64,000 nt of DNA, from contig NZ_CP011272.1 in assembly GCF_001610875.1 (NCBI RefSeq), forward strand, positions 1,779,988 through 1,843,987. Reading direction: 5' to 3'. The DNA comes from Pirellula sp. SH-Sr6A (GTDB taxonomy: Bacteria; Planctomycetota; Planctomycetia; Pirellulales; Pirellulaceae). Positions 26,352-36,011 of this stretch are shown here, piece by piece. Position 1 is the stretch's first letter, and each line of letters begins with the position of its first letter. The translations under genes were made by a program, and so were the position numbers. The notes beneath the pieces were generated by a model. That model saw only the letters and a list, made by a program, of their open reading frames with translations, ran no database searches and was not told where the DNA came from.

Positions 26352-27245
26352 ATGAAGGACACTGGATTCACGATTGTGGGACTAGGGGAAGTGCTTTGGG
26401 ATGTCTTCCCCGATGGCCCTCGATTCGGCGGAGCTCCCGCGAACTTCGCGTCGACCTGCAAACAGCTTGCAGGCGACCGAGCGGATGTTTACGTATTGAG
26501 CGCTGTAGGCCGCGATGCCCTCGGAGATGCCGCGCTGCGCGAGCTATTCCGTCTATCCGTCCGGACAGAACTGGTTCAAAGGAATGAACGGGAAACCGGG
26601 CAAGTCCTCGTGGAACTCGATTCGCAAGGCAAAGCGTCCTATCGCTTTATCGAATATCCGGCCTGGGACGAACTGACTTGGACCGACACAGCCCGCACAC
26701 TCGCCTCGCAAACCGACGCCGTCTGCTTTGGCACACTGGCTCAGCGTTCGCAAATTTCTCGTCAAACAATCGAGAAATTTCTGGACCTTTGCCCCGAAGA
26801 GTGTTGGAAAGTTCTCGATCTGAATTTGCGTTTCCCCTATTTCACCGAGGAGTGCATTGTGGCTTCCTTGAAGCGAGCCAATGCCCTCAAATTGAACGAA
26901 GACGAACTCCCCGTTGTCGCAGAAATACTTCAGATTTCAGGCAGTGAACGAGAGATGTTGGAAAAGCTCCAAGCCAAATTTGGGTATCGGTTTGTAGCGC
27001 TTACGCAAGGTGCAAAGGGCTCCGCGGTTCAAACAGATCGGTGGACAGAGCAGCCCGCGAACCCCGTGACAATCCAGGACACGGTCGGTGCGGGCGATGC
27101 GTTCACCGCCGCCCTCGTCCTCGGAGCACTTTTGCAGCAGCCTTGGGATAGCGTCCAATGTTGGGCGACCGATGTCGCCGGCTATGTGGCTTCCCAAAGC
27201 GGTGCGACTCCGGCATTGCCAAACGAACTTTGTTTACCACAATAG
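26352..27245 (+). CDS. PfkB-family sugar kinase (fructokinase-like)
   Basis: A 297-residue ribokinase-like kinase from ATG 26352. The N-terminal GLGEVLWDVFPDGPRFGGAPANFA segment is typical of fructokinases. The C-terminal GAGDAFTAALVLGAL anion-hole loop holds the catalytic Asp. Expected to phosphorylate a hexose such as fructose in the cytosol. An upstream extension of 39 codons to 26235 has no family match. Followed after 70 bp by tyrS. Confidence 0.88.
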   Translation: MKDTGFTIVGLGEVLWDVFPDGPRFGGAPANFASTCKQLAGDRADVYVLSAVGRDALGDAALRELFRLSVRTELVQRNERETGQVLVELDSQGKASYRFIEYPAWDELTWTDTARTLASQTDAVCFGTLAQRSQISRQTIEKFLDLCPEECWKVLDLNLRFPYFTEECIVASLKRANALKLNEDELPVVAEILQISGSEREMLEKLQAKFGYRFVALTQGAKGSAVQTDRWTEQPANPVTIQDTVGAGDAFTAALVLGALLQQPWDSVQCWATDVAGYVASQSGATPALPNELCLPQ

Positions 27246-27315
27246 CGTCTCCTCGGTCTTGGAAAGCCCAGCCGACGGTACATCACCCTCCGCGCCAATC
27301 ATCCTTCAATACACC

Positions 27316-28581
27316 ATGTCGATCATTCAAGAACTTCAGTGGCGAGGCCTCATCCACCAATGCACCGATCTCGATGCCGTCACCAAACAACTTGAATCCC
27401 CCACTGTGGTTTATGCCGGCTTCGATCCAACCGCGGATTCGTTGCACTTAGGACATCTACTCCCATTGACGCTGCTCCGCCGTTTTCAACGGGCAGGTCA
27501 CAAACCGATCGCCCTCGTAGGAGGTGCAACCGGAATGATTGGAGATCCTAGCGGCAAAAGCGATGAACGGAACCTTCTGTCCAAAGAACAATTAGCCAGC
27601 AACGTCGACGCTATTCGATCGCAGATGACGAAGTTCTTGGACTTTGACGGCGAATCAAGTGCTCGACTCGTCAATAACTTCGACTGGATGCACTCGTTCT
27701 CCTATCTCGATTTTTTGCGCGATGTCGGAAAGAACTTCCCGGTCAATGTCATGCTCAGCAAAGACAGCGTGAAGAGCCGTCTCGAAAGAACGGATAGCGG
27801 ACTAAGCTACACCGAGTTCAGCTACATGCTCTTGCAAGCCTACGACTTTGTCTATCTGGCCAAGAACATGGACTGCCGCATGCAATTAGGCGGAAGCGAC
27901 CAGTGGGGAAATATAACCGCCGGAATCGACCTCGGTCGTCGCATGCTGGGCAAACAGCTATTCGGACTCACCAATCCATTGCTCACTACCTCGGATGGTA
28001 GAAAGATGGGAAAAACAGAACGAGGTGCAGTATGGCTGTCAGCCGAACGAACCAGTCCCTATGAGTTCTATCAATACTTCATCAACGTCGCCGATGCGGA
28101 TGTCCTTACCGTCATGCGATTCCTGTCGGACATTCCACACGAAGAGTACCTTCAAATCGAATCGGAACTTGCATCGAAACCAGGCGAAGCCCAACGCCGA
28201 TTGGCACAATCCGTTACGCAAATTGTCCACGGGATCGAAGGGTTAGAGTCCGCGCAGCGCGCTTCGCAAATCCTCTTCGGAGGTGAAATCGACCGCTTGT
28301 CCGATCACGAGTTGCTGTCCATCTTCCAAGATGTTCCCAGCTCGACGCTGCAGAAGGCCACTCTCGCCGCAGGCCTCGGAATCATCGACGCACTGGTAGC
28401 CGCTGGCCTGGCTCCTAGTAAAAGCGAAGCCCGCCGAAGTATCGAAGGGGGTGGCGTCTACATCAACAATCGTCGCTGCCCAGGTATCGACAAAACTCTT
28501 GGTGTCGACGACCTAGCGAGCGAGTCGGTCATCGTGCTCCGTAGCGGCAAAAAGAAGTATGCACTTTTGAGATTCGAATAA
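27316..28581 (+). CDS. tyrS: Tyrosyl-tRNA synthetase
   Basis: Charges tRNA-Tyr. 421 residues, family length. Class I motifs: HLGH (44-47, HIGH equivalent) and KMGKT (230-234, KMSKS equivalent). Tyr-recognition residues in YAGFDPTADSLHLG and LGGSDQWGNI fit the TyrS1 type. A C-terminal S4 RNA-binding domain (about 355-415) is visible in ALVAAGLAPSKSEARRSIEGG. The start at ATG 27316 matches the family N-terminus (MSIIQELQWRGLI). Confidence 0.97.
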   Translation: MSIIQELQWRGLIHQCTDLDAVTKQLESPTVVYAGFDPTADSLHLGHLLPLTLLRRFQRAGHKPIALVGGATGMIGDPSGKSDERNLLSKEQLASNVDAIRSQMTKFLDFDGESSARLVNNFDWMHSFSYLDFLRDVGKNFPVNVMLSKDSVKSRLERTDSGLSYTEFSYMLLQAYDFVYLAKNMDCRMQLGGSDQWGNITAGIDLGRRMLGKQLFGLTNPLLTTSDGRKMGKTERGAVWLSAERTSPYEFYQYFINVADADVLTVMRFLSDIPHEEYLQIESELASKPGEAQRRLAQSVTQIVHGIEGLESAQRASQILFGGEIDRLSDHELLSIFQDVPSSTLQKATLAAGLGIIDALVAAGLAPSKSEARRSIEGGGVYINNRRCPGIDKTLGVDDLASESVIVLRSGKKKYALLRFE

Positions 28582-28644
28582 CCAACCCAACGCTTCCCCC
28601 TCCCGCGCCCCCACTATGAGGGGCCGGAAAATCACTCGCTCAAT

Positions 28645-28680
28645 CTACCTGTACCGTTCAAGCACACTGAACACAGGTAG
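28645..28680. terminator. Long hairpin overlapping the 3' end of the DksA-like gene
   Basis: CTACCTGT (28645-28652) pairs with ACAGGTAG (28673-28680), with an inner GTTCA/TGAAC step and a 7-nt loop. It overlaps the last codons of the DksA-like gene and sits between it and the converging tyrS. A bidirectional terminator is possible, but no T-run is present. Confidence 0.4.
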
Positions 28681-28981
28681 TGGCCCATGGGAGCACACTC
28701 AAGCGCGCTTTTGGAATTGATTTGTGACATCGCGAGCATCGCCCATACTCCCCCTTGGCAATGCGTTCGAGTGCCAGTCGGATGTCACCGATTTCCTTTT
28801 CCGTTGCCCCTCCTAGAGCGACCAAGGTTTCTTGGTTTTCAAGAACGACCGCATTCTCGCTCCAATCGCTGTCGCCAGGCTCGCGCAGCTTGTTTTCTAG
28901 CGTTTCGGCCCTTTCCAGCAATTCCGATAGCTTGGCTTCCAAGTTCGCTTTCAGTTCGGCAAGTTCTTGTTCCGTCATCAT
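28658..28981 (-). CDS. DksA/TraR-type zinc-finger protein
   Basis: A 107-residue protein with an N-terminal coiled coil (about 3-40) and a C-terminal DksA/TraR C4 zinc finger: CSRCHKSIPKARLSVLPWATTCVQC with four Cys. DksA proteins bind the RNA polymerase secondary channel and act with ppGpp. The usual DxxDxA tip of the coiled coil reads DSDWSENA here, so full DksA function is uncertain. A second ATG one codon downstream (28976-28978) is equally plausible. Convergent with tyrS. Confidence 0.85.
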   Translation of the reverse strand: MMTEQELAELKANLEAKLSELLERAETLENKLREPGDSDWSENAVVLENQETLVALGGATEKEIGDIRLALERIAKGEYGRCSRCHKSIPKARLSVLPWATTCVQCA

Positions 28982-29057
28982 GTCATTTCATAGTTGGAAG
29001 GAATGATTCGTTCGAGCTATCTTACCATAAGCAAAACACGTGCCCGAATAATGCAGA

Positions 29058-30290
<1,233 letters not shown>

Positions 30291-30514
30291 CTAGAACACG
30301 ACGAATACCGCAAGGTTTCGGAGAGATTTAGAATTTCTTGAATGTTCCAACTAAGCCTCCGCAGTTTGCTAAACTGGTCCGGATGAGCAGCTCGGTTGTT
30401 CTGCCAAAAGGGAAAACGACGCAGTGACGCCCGCTTGGGACGCGCATTCGATCCCTTTCGTCTACGAATCAGGCTATATCCGGCTAGACCAAACTCCCCG
30501 TTGAGGAACATGCA

Positions 30515-31003
30515 ATGTTGATCTCGGATCAAATGGCGAAGGAGCTTGCGATCGAGTCCGCCATGACTCGTTCCCTTCTATCAAAGATCCCTAGGGACCT
30601 GCTGGCGTGGCAACCCAGTGCCGACCTACACTCGATCGCATGGAACGCCAATCACTTGGTAGAGATCATGAGCTGGCTGCCCGATATCCTTTCAGGAAGT
30701 GAGTGGGATATCGCACCAACAAACGGTGAAGCGTATAGCACTCCCGATTTAGCAAATCAGGGAAAGTTGATCGAAACATTGGATGCCTACTGCGGTAAGG
30801 CGATGCAAGCACTTCAGGGCGTCGATGATTCCGTCATGGATGAGAATTGGTCTCTCAAAATGGGAGGACAAACCCTTTTCACGATGGCGAAAGGGGCTTG
30901 TTTAAGGAAGTGGGTATTTGGCCACTCAGCGCATCACCGAGGCATTCTTTCGGTCTACCTACGAATGGCGGGAGTCCAATTCCCGTCCGTGTACGAAGAA
31001 TAA
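30515..31003 (+). CDS. DinB-like four-helix protein
   Basis: A 162-residue DinB/DUF664-type four-helix-bundle protein. Metal-binding histidines of the family appear at NANHLVEIMSWL (His 47) and at HSAHHRGIL (about 137-141). Family members bind a divalent metal and some act as thiol-dependent S-transferases; no specific reaction can be assigned. The start MLISDQMAKELAI fits the family. Divergent from the CE1-type esterase gene. Confidence 0.82.
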   Translation: MLISDQMAKELAIESAMTRSLLSKIPRDLLAWQPSADLHSIAWNANHLVEIMSWLPDILSGSEWDIAPTNGEAYSTPDLANQGKLIETLDAYCGKAMQALQGVDDSVMDENWSLKMGGQTLFTMAKGACLRKWVFGHSAHHRGILSVYLRMAGVQFPSVYEE

Positions 31004-31144
31004 TCGACCGTCTTGAAAATGGGTCATCCACCTCAAGGAGACATCCAGCTCGTGGATGTCTCCTAACGGGGACGCAGCTCATCGGGGCATCCCGTTCCTC
31101 ATTGCATCCGATTGGCCTCCGCTCCAGAACTGAGCATAGACTCG

Positions 31145-31513
31145 ATGCGAATCCTATACTTGATACTTTCCATCTTGGGGTTCATTGCACCCATGGTTTG
31201 TTTCGGCGTTCACTTCGGCTCGCGTGGCGAAACCGCTTGGTCCGAATTCTTTGCGGCACCCTATGCCACATGGGTGATTTCGGGTTTCTCCTGGGATCTG
31301 ATGGTAACCGCTACTGCAGCGACACTTTGGATGCACCAAGAATCGAAGCGACTTCGAATGAAGGGCTTCATCTGGCACTTGCTACTGATCTTCGCAGTGG
31401 GGGTCTGTTTTTCCCTCCCCACCTTTCTATACCGCCGCGAAAAGCACTTGCGACACCTCCCCAACGTGCACCTCCCCAAGGTGGTTGCCCCCAATCTCCC
31501 CTCCCCCAATTAG
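31145..31513 (+). CDS. DUF2834-like membrane protein with repeat-derived C-terminus
   Basis: A 122-residue small membrane protein with three TM helices (about 3-22, 46-68 and 78-97), matching the DUF2834 pattern (LILSILGFIAPMVCFGVHFG; APYATWVISGFSWDL). Function unknown. ATG 31145 chosen; an upstream TTG at 31112 is weaker. The last ~19 residues (HLPNVHLPKVVAPNLPSPN) are encoded by a degenerate repeat copy (31478-31495), and its TAG stop (31511-31513) is the first three bases of the next repeat unit. The tail thus looks altered by repeat insertion. Confidence 0.8.
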   Translation: MRILYLILSILGFIAPMVCFGVHFGSRGETAWSEFFAAPYATWVISGFSWDLMVTATAATLWMHQESKRLRMKGFIWHLLLIFAVGVCFSLPTFLYRREKHLRHLPNVHLPKVVAPNLPSPN

Positions 31514-31623
31514 GTGGGTGCCCCTTATCAATTAGGTGGGTGCCTTCTATTCATATACCAACTCATAAGGTGGGTGCCCCCTATTCCCCGGCCTTGGTTA
31601 GATGGGTGCCCCAATCTCCGATC

Positions 31624-31676
31624 GCGACCTTGCGCCGTCGCGCGAAACCTCCCTCCAAAAGGTGGGTGCCTGCTAT
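31624..31676 (+). repeat. Composite repeat unit 1 (most diverged)
   Basis: A degenerate GCGTCTTGGCGCC-type element directly followed by a GGTGGGTGCC unit. It differs from the others (GCGACCTTGCGCC, then CGCGAAACCTCC), indicating drift. Confidence 0.75.
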
Positions 31677-31788
31677 CAAAAAGGTGGGTGCCTCTTATTC
31701 TCCTCCTGGTTTCAACAAGTTTTCAATACGTGGGCGCCACCCAACGCTGGTGATGATTTATAAAAAGGTGGGTGCCTCTTATTTCCCT

Positions 31789-31850
31789 CTCTCGTTAGGT
31801 GGGTGCCCCGAATCCCCGCTCTCTCGTTAGGTGGGTGCCCCGAATCCCCG
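31789..31850 (+). repeat. Tandem duplication inside the left array
   Basis: A 30-bp segment (CTCTCGTTAGGTGGGTGCCC and the following 10 bases) occurs at 31789-31818 and 31821-31850, identical and with 32-bp period. It shows recent local duplication of a repeat unit. Confidence 0.9.
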
Positions 31851-31880
31851 ATTACCCCGAATCCCCGCCCCTCCCCTTTT

Positions 31881-31940
31881 GCGTCTTGGCGCCTTCGCGA
31901 GAAACCTCCCTCCCCCCCATTAGGTGGGTGCCTTCTATTT
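31881..31940 (+). repeat. Composite repeat unit 2
   Basis: GCGTCTTGGCGCCTTCGCGA at 31881 leads through GAAACCTCC and a C-run into a TAGGTGGGTGCCTTC unit, about 59 bp in all. Same layout as units 3-5 on the far side of the transposase. Confidence 0.88.
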
Positions 31941-32037
31941 ACCCCTCTCCAAAAAGTTCACCTATTTGGTTGCATCCCTTCCCTCAATCCCATAAGGTGA
32001 TGGGATCTACACCCCGAACTTCTTGGAGAGATCCACC

Positions 32038-33195
32038 ATGTCCAGCACGCTCCGCTGTGAGCAGTTCGTCAGCGACGAAATCTGCCTTGTTCATTGCTAC
32101 CATCGCTGTGTCCGTCGCGCCTTCCTCACAGGCATCGATGAGCTCACCCAGAAAGACTACACCCACCGCAGAGAATGGATTCGCCAGCGCCTGGAGTCCC
32201 TGGCCTCTGTCTTCGGTATCGACGTTCTCCAATATGCCGTCCTATCCAATCACCTCCATGTCATCCTCCGCAATCGCCCCGATGTCGTGAAGACTTGGTC
32301 CGACGTAGAAGTCGCCACCCGCTGGCTAAGACTCTTTCCAGGCACCCGAATCCTCGATGTCTTGGCCGAGCCCAACGAGGAGGATGTCCGAAGCGCTGTA
32401 GCCAATCCCGAGAAGATCCAAGAGTATCGCAGCCGACTCTCCGATATCTCTTGGTTCATGCGTTCTCTCGCAGAAGTCATCGCCAGGCGAGCCAATGCAG
32501 AAGATGAATGCAGTGGCTGCTTCTGGGATGGCCGATTCAAAGCGAAGCGGCTTCTCGATGAAGCGGGTTTGCTGGCCTGCGCCATGTATGTGGATCTCAA
32601 TGTCTTGCGCGCGAACCTGGCCGCAACAATCGAACTCTCGATGCACACGTCGGTGTTTGATCGAATCGAGGCTGCCAAGGGAGCGATGATCGAATCCTCG
32701 GCTCTGGATCGTATTCCCTTGTCCCGGGAGGAATCGATCGCGAGGAGGACCAAGATGACGCTCGAGGAGCAGAAGAAGGCTCGTAAGCAGACTGGCCCCC
32801 GTCCACTGGTCCCCCGAGACGCCTGGTTGGCCCCTTTGACGCTCGACCCCGGAGTGGACGCGTTTGATCCGCAGGCCAGCACCAATGGTCTGCGCGCCAG
32901 CAACCGAGGGTTCTTGACGATGAACCTGGAGGACTATGTGAAGTTGTTGCAATGGACTGCTAAGCAGAAGGATCATCCGCCAGGGAGCGTGTGTCGGGTT
33001 CCTGAATCCTTGGAGCCCTTGTTTACCGGCTTGGGAGTGGAACCGAGCATGTGGTGCGACTTGGTGTGGAACTACACGAAGTACTTTGGGACAAGCCGTT
33101 GTAGTGGGAATCCCAAGGCGATGATCGCCGACGCGGAGCGGACCCACAAACGCTGGAGTCGCGGCCAGCGCCAAGCTGCCGCTTGCTTCGCCTAG
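32038..33195 (+). mobile_element. Y1 (HUH) transposase, REP-associated (RAYT) type
   Basis: A 385-residue tyrosine-1 HUH transposase. The metal-binding HUH motif is NHLHVIL (His 72, His 74). GCFWDGRFKAK and CAMYVDLNVLRANL follow, with Tyr 184 as the likely catalytic tyrosine. Start at ATG 32038 is backed by a GGAGAG Shine-Dalgarno 7 nt upstream. The long C-terminal region (about 215-385) is planctomycete-like and lacks known domains. Unlike IS200/IS605 elements no TnpB accompanies it and no obvious LE/RE hairpins are adjacent. Instead it is bracketed by same-orientation short repeats, so it resembles the domesticated RAYT transposases that act on REP sequences. Whether it is active is unknown. 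Confidence 0.85.
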
Positions 33196-33365
33196 CGGGC
33201 AGCGCTTCGCGGCAACTGGCCAGTAGCAAGGAGCAAGGAGCAAGTGGCTCCGCTAGCTCCGGTTCCCCACCTTGGAGCCTGAGCCAGAACCCCGCTCTCC
33301 AGTCTCCCGCTCTTCGCCCTCCTGCATTCTCGGGTCCGGCTCGCCGCTGCGCCCATCCGAGCCCA
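33196..33365. other. Spacer between transposase and right repeat array
   Basis: About 170 bp directly after the transposase stop. It begins with a short direct duplication AGCAAGGAGCAAGGAGCAAG and continues as C-rich, low-complexity sequence. No gene or repeat unit is seen. Confidence 0.5.
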
Positions 33366-33711
33366 ATCCCTCCGAATTCCAGCCCCCCAGGCCAATCCCG
33401 CCCCCACTTCCACCCCACCCTCCGTCCCAGCCCCCTCCAAAAGATGGGTGCCTACTATCAAAAGGTGGGTGCCTGCTATTGGGAATGCTTGCGTCTTTGC
33501 GCCGTTGCGAGAAAACTCCTCCCCCCAACAAGGTGGGTGCCTGCTATTTGAGGAACGATTGAATAGATGGGTGCCCTTAATTGAGAGCGCCATCCCTCCG
33601 AATTCCAGCCCCCCAGGCCAATTCCGCCCCCAATTCCCCCCAACCTCCGTCCCCACCCCCTCCAAACGATGGGTGCCTGCTATCAAAAGGTGGGTGCCTA
33701 CTATCGGGAAT
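33366..33711 (+). repeat. Approx. 120-bp direct duplication in the right array
   Basis: 33366-33485 and 33592-33711 are copies of one segment: a 31-bp identical start (ATCCCTCCGAATTCCAGCCC and on), a C-rich middle, then two adjacent GGTGGGTGCC units each. The copies differ by a few substitutions and small indels. Confidence 0.88.
33491..33549 (+). repeat. Composite repeat unit 3
   Basis: GCGTCTTTGCGCCGTTGCGA, then GAAAACTCC, a C-run, and an AAGGTGGGTGCCTGC unit. Confidence 0.87.
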
Positions 33712-33765
33712 TGGGAATGATCGGGGATGATTTGAATAGGTGGGTGCCTGCTATTGGGAATTTCT

Positions 33766-33824
33766 GCGTCTTGGCGCCTTCGCGAGAAAACTCTTCCCCC
33801 CAAAAAGGTGGGTGCCTGCTATTT
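33766..33824 (+). repeat. Composite repeat unit 4
   Basis: GCGTCTTGGCGCCTTCGCGA, then GAAAACTCTT, a C-run, and an AAGGTGGGTGCCTGC unit. The first 20 bases are identical to unit 2 on the other side of the transposase. Confidence 0.9.
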
Positions 33825-33906
33825 GAGGAACGATTGCGCCGCAATGAGTGGGTGCCTCGGATTTGGTGATGGGTGGGTGCCTCGGATTTGGTGATCGCGT
33901 TTCGTT

Positions 33907-33964
33907 GCGTCTTGGCGCCTTTGCGAGAAAACTCCCGCCCCCCAAAAGGTGGGTGCCCTTAATT
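33907..33964 (+). repeat. Composite repeat unit 5
   Basis: GCGTCTTGGCGCCTTTGCGA, then GAAAACTCCC, a C-run, and an AAGGTGGGTGCCCTT unit that marks the end of the right array. Confidence 0.9.
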
Positions 33965-34127
33965 GAGAGCGTTGTGAGGAGGGGTGGGGAGATGGTGGGG
34001 TATCCGGTTGTGTTCATGTCGCATGCTCCCCGTGGCCGATCGCAAACGTACCGGGGAACAAAGAGGGGTCCGGACAATTGTGGACAATGCGGACTATTTC
34101 GTGGCGTATCGCACGCGTATCGGGGAA

Positions 34128-36011
34128 CTAGAGGCCAACGAGTTCGAGGAGTTTGAGAGCATTGGTGGTTGGGGTTACACCAGGTCGCATTTTGTAATCA
34201 AACCGCATGATTTGCTTTCCATCGATTTGCTCAAAGTACTCGCGAAAATGAACGATCTGCGCGTAAGTTCTCATTTGATCACTGGATGCCAGCTCCAAAT
34301 CGTGGGTGCTTGCTAATACCACACACCCCAGATCGATCAATCTCCTCAAAACGGAATCGACCGCAATTTGACGTTCGCGAGAATTCGTGCCTTGCAGGAT
34401 TTCATCGAGCAAGACGAGCATACGGTGCCCCCCTTCTCGATCCTCCTCCACAGCCTTGTCGACCACCCGCCGAAGTCGCTTCAACTCCGCCATAAAGAAC
34501 GACACACCGTCTTGCAAAGAATCCTGGACCCGAATGCTCGATGCGATGTCCAGCGACTCACTGACCCAACTCTTCGAACAAACAGGTGCACCTATCCTAG
34601 CCAACAACACGTTCACACCGACCGATCGTAACAGCGTCGACTTCCCAGCCATGTTACTGCCCGTTACCAACAGAAGCCGCTGCTTTTCATCGATAGCAAG
34701 ATCGTTCGGAACACGTTGATCATCGCGGAGCAAAGGATGTGCGAGACCCGTTGCCGTAATCATCTTGCCTCGTTGGCCGACAGACGGATAACTCCACTCG
34801 GAATTCTCATCCGCAATCGTCGCTGACGAGTTAAGTGCCTCAAGTTGCCCAATCGCTTCCACCCAACGCGGCGCTAGGGCCTGGTACTTCTTTTTCCAGC
34901 GTTCCAGTCCTTCCAAAACGCGCACATCCCACAGGATCGCAATTTGCAACGTGACATACGGAATGAAAAACAATGGACTCTTTTGGAAACCTGCTAGCGT
35001 CATCCAATGCTGTAGTCTGCTAATCCCATCTGATGCGTTGGGTAGCGAATCTCCAGGTGTAAGGAGAGACCGGTGAATGCTGTTCAACATCGAACTCTTC
35101 CGAGGCATTTCCCCCGCGCAGGTAATCCAGTCACTCAACAGTTGGAGCTCGCGGTTTGCATATCCAATTCGATTGAACAGATCATGAATCGGGCCCAATA
35201 TGATCATGGTTAGCACAAAGTTAATAGCCAACCCAAAGAGCAAAACACTTACTCCAACTAGTTGCCCAACCCCGACTCCCAGAAAGAACGCCCCTACCAA
35301 TCCGATCGCTCCCAGAATCACGAGAGAGGGTCCTAGACAAGCGAGGGCGTAAATCCAACGCCTTCCCTCAAAAAAGTCTTGCGAGGAGGCCCACTCCGCG
35401 ATGGCTTCGGGATAGGTCCTTTGAGATCGGAGCCCGCACGCAATACGGTAGAAATCCAATCTCCACGACCGCGTCTTCGACAATTCGCGAACTGCCTCCT
35501 GCCTCATTTGAATCTCTTCGGGGCTCGCCCATTCCGTAATCCACTGAGCAAGCGTCTCGGCTCCGGTCCGCGTCATTGCAAGGGACGCCCAACGAAACAA
35601 ACTTCTTTCACCGAATACATCGAGATCCTGCGTCCACTCCGCAGTGTATGGAACCACGTAATCTTCAGAGGGTAAGGGTGCCAGCTCCTTCCAATTACGA
35701 TTGCAACGATCAATGAGTCTCACCAACCCAAACAACTGCGAATGCAGATTTTGCATTCGATATTGGATGGTTTCGTACCAGGTGGCAAAAAAGAGGAACA
35801 CTCCGATGAGCAGAAGTCCTACTTTCCAAGTCCAACTTCCAAGCGAAGGTTCTGCAACTCCCACCACGATCATGGCCAGTCCTGGTATTGCAGATCCGAC
35901 TCGACAGCGAACCAATACCTTCGACAGTCGCTTCGAACGCTCGATCGTTTCCTCAAAGGATTCGACAAGCGACTGGTAGGTGTTGACCGCCGATTTCGAA
36001 TCCGATGTCAT
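34128..36011 (-). CDS. Membrane-anchored MutS-family ATPase
   Basis: A 627-residue MutS-related protein without the mismatch-recognition domain I. Two TM helices lie near the N-terminus (about 38-53 and 63-78) and two more at about 220-244 and 248-273. A MutS lever/core region follows, then the ATPase domain: Walker A GSNMAGKST (451-459), Walker B VLLDEILQGTNS and the STHD motif. MutS ATPases normally scan DNA; a membrane form may act on membrane-linked DNA or not on DNA at all. Start ATG 36009-36011 has an AAGGA Shine-Dalgarno and overlaps the ribF stop (ATGA), so it is coupled to ribF. Confidence 0.88.
   Translation of the reverse strand: MTSDSKSAVNTYQSLVESFEETIERSKRLSKVLVRCRVGSAIPGLAMIVVGVAEPSLGSWTWKVGLLLIGVFLFFATWYETIQYRMQNLHSQLFGLVRLIDRCNRNWKELAPLPSEDYVVPYTAEWTQDLDVFGERSLFRWASLAMTRTGAETLAQWITEWASPEEIQMRQEAVRELSKTRSWRLDFYRIACGLRSQRTYPEAIAEWASSQDFFEGRRWIYALACLGPSLVILGAIGLVGAFFLGVGVGQLVGVSVLLFGLAINFVLTMIILGPIHDLFNRIGYANRELQLLSDWITCAGEMPRKSSMLNSIHRSLLTPGDSLPNASDGISRLQHWMTLAGFQKSPLFFIPYVTLQIAILWDVRVLEGLERWKKKYQALAPRWVEAIGQLEALNSSATIADENSEWSYPSVGQRGKMITATGLAHPLLRDDQRVPNDLAIDEKQRLLLVTGSNMAGKSTLLRSVGVNVLLARIGAPVCSKSWVSESLDIASSIRVQDSLQDGVSFFMAELKRLRRVVDKAVEEDREGGHRMLVLLDEILQGTNSRERQIAVDSVLRRLIDLGCVVLASTHDLELASSDQMRTYAQIVHFREYFEQIDGKQIMRFDYKMRPGVTPTTNALKLLELVGL

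Larger units (their letters stand above)
31478..31940 (+). repeat. Left array of GGTGGGTGCC-type repeats
   Basis: About a dozen copies of a ~18-20 bp unit with consensus WAGGTGGGTGCCYNCTATT, all in the same orientation, spaced irregularly. Clear copies start near 31511, 31533, 31567, 31599, 31659, 31681, 31765, 31796, 31828 and 31920. Degenerate copies lie near 31478 and 31728. It fills the region upstream of the Y1 transposase, and I see no gene in it. The array is AT/GC mixed with pyrimidine-rich stretches between units. Confidence 0.93.
33441..33964 (+). repeat. Right array of GGTGGGTGCC-type repeats
   Basis: About eleven copies of the same unit as the left array, again all on the plus strand: near 33441, 33462, 33530, 33564, 33666, 33687, 33737, 33805, 33846, 33871 and 33946. 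The most common form is AAGGTGGGTGCCTGCTATT. Units at 33564 and 33946 share a CCCTTAATTGAGAGCG ending. No gene is supported between 33195 and 34127. Confidence 0.93.

Noticed and set aside
31514-31990. Plus-strand reading frames encoding RWVP-type repeats
   Set aside because: They are translations of the DNA repeat array; the pattern follows the repeat unit and has no start signal or family.
31478-33964. CRISPR array
   Set aside because: Repeat units are only 18-20 bp, spacing ranges from about 20 to over 100 bp, units themselves duplicate with their flanks, and no cas gene is nearby.
33441-34316. Open frames through the right repeat array and beyond it
   Set aside because: Built from repeat units and C-rich spacer on either strand, with no ribosome-binding site; the downstream part lies opposite the MutS-like gene.
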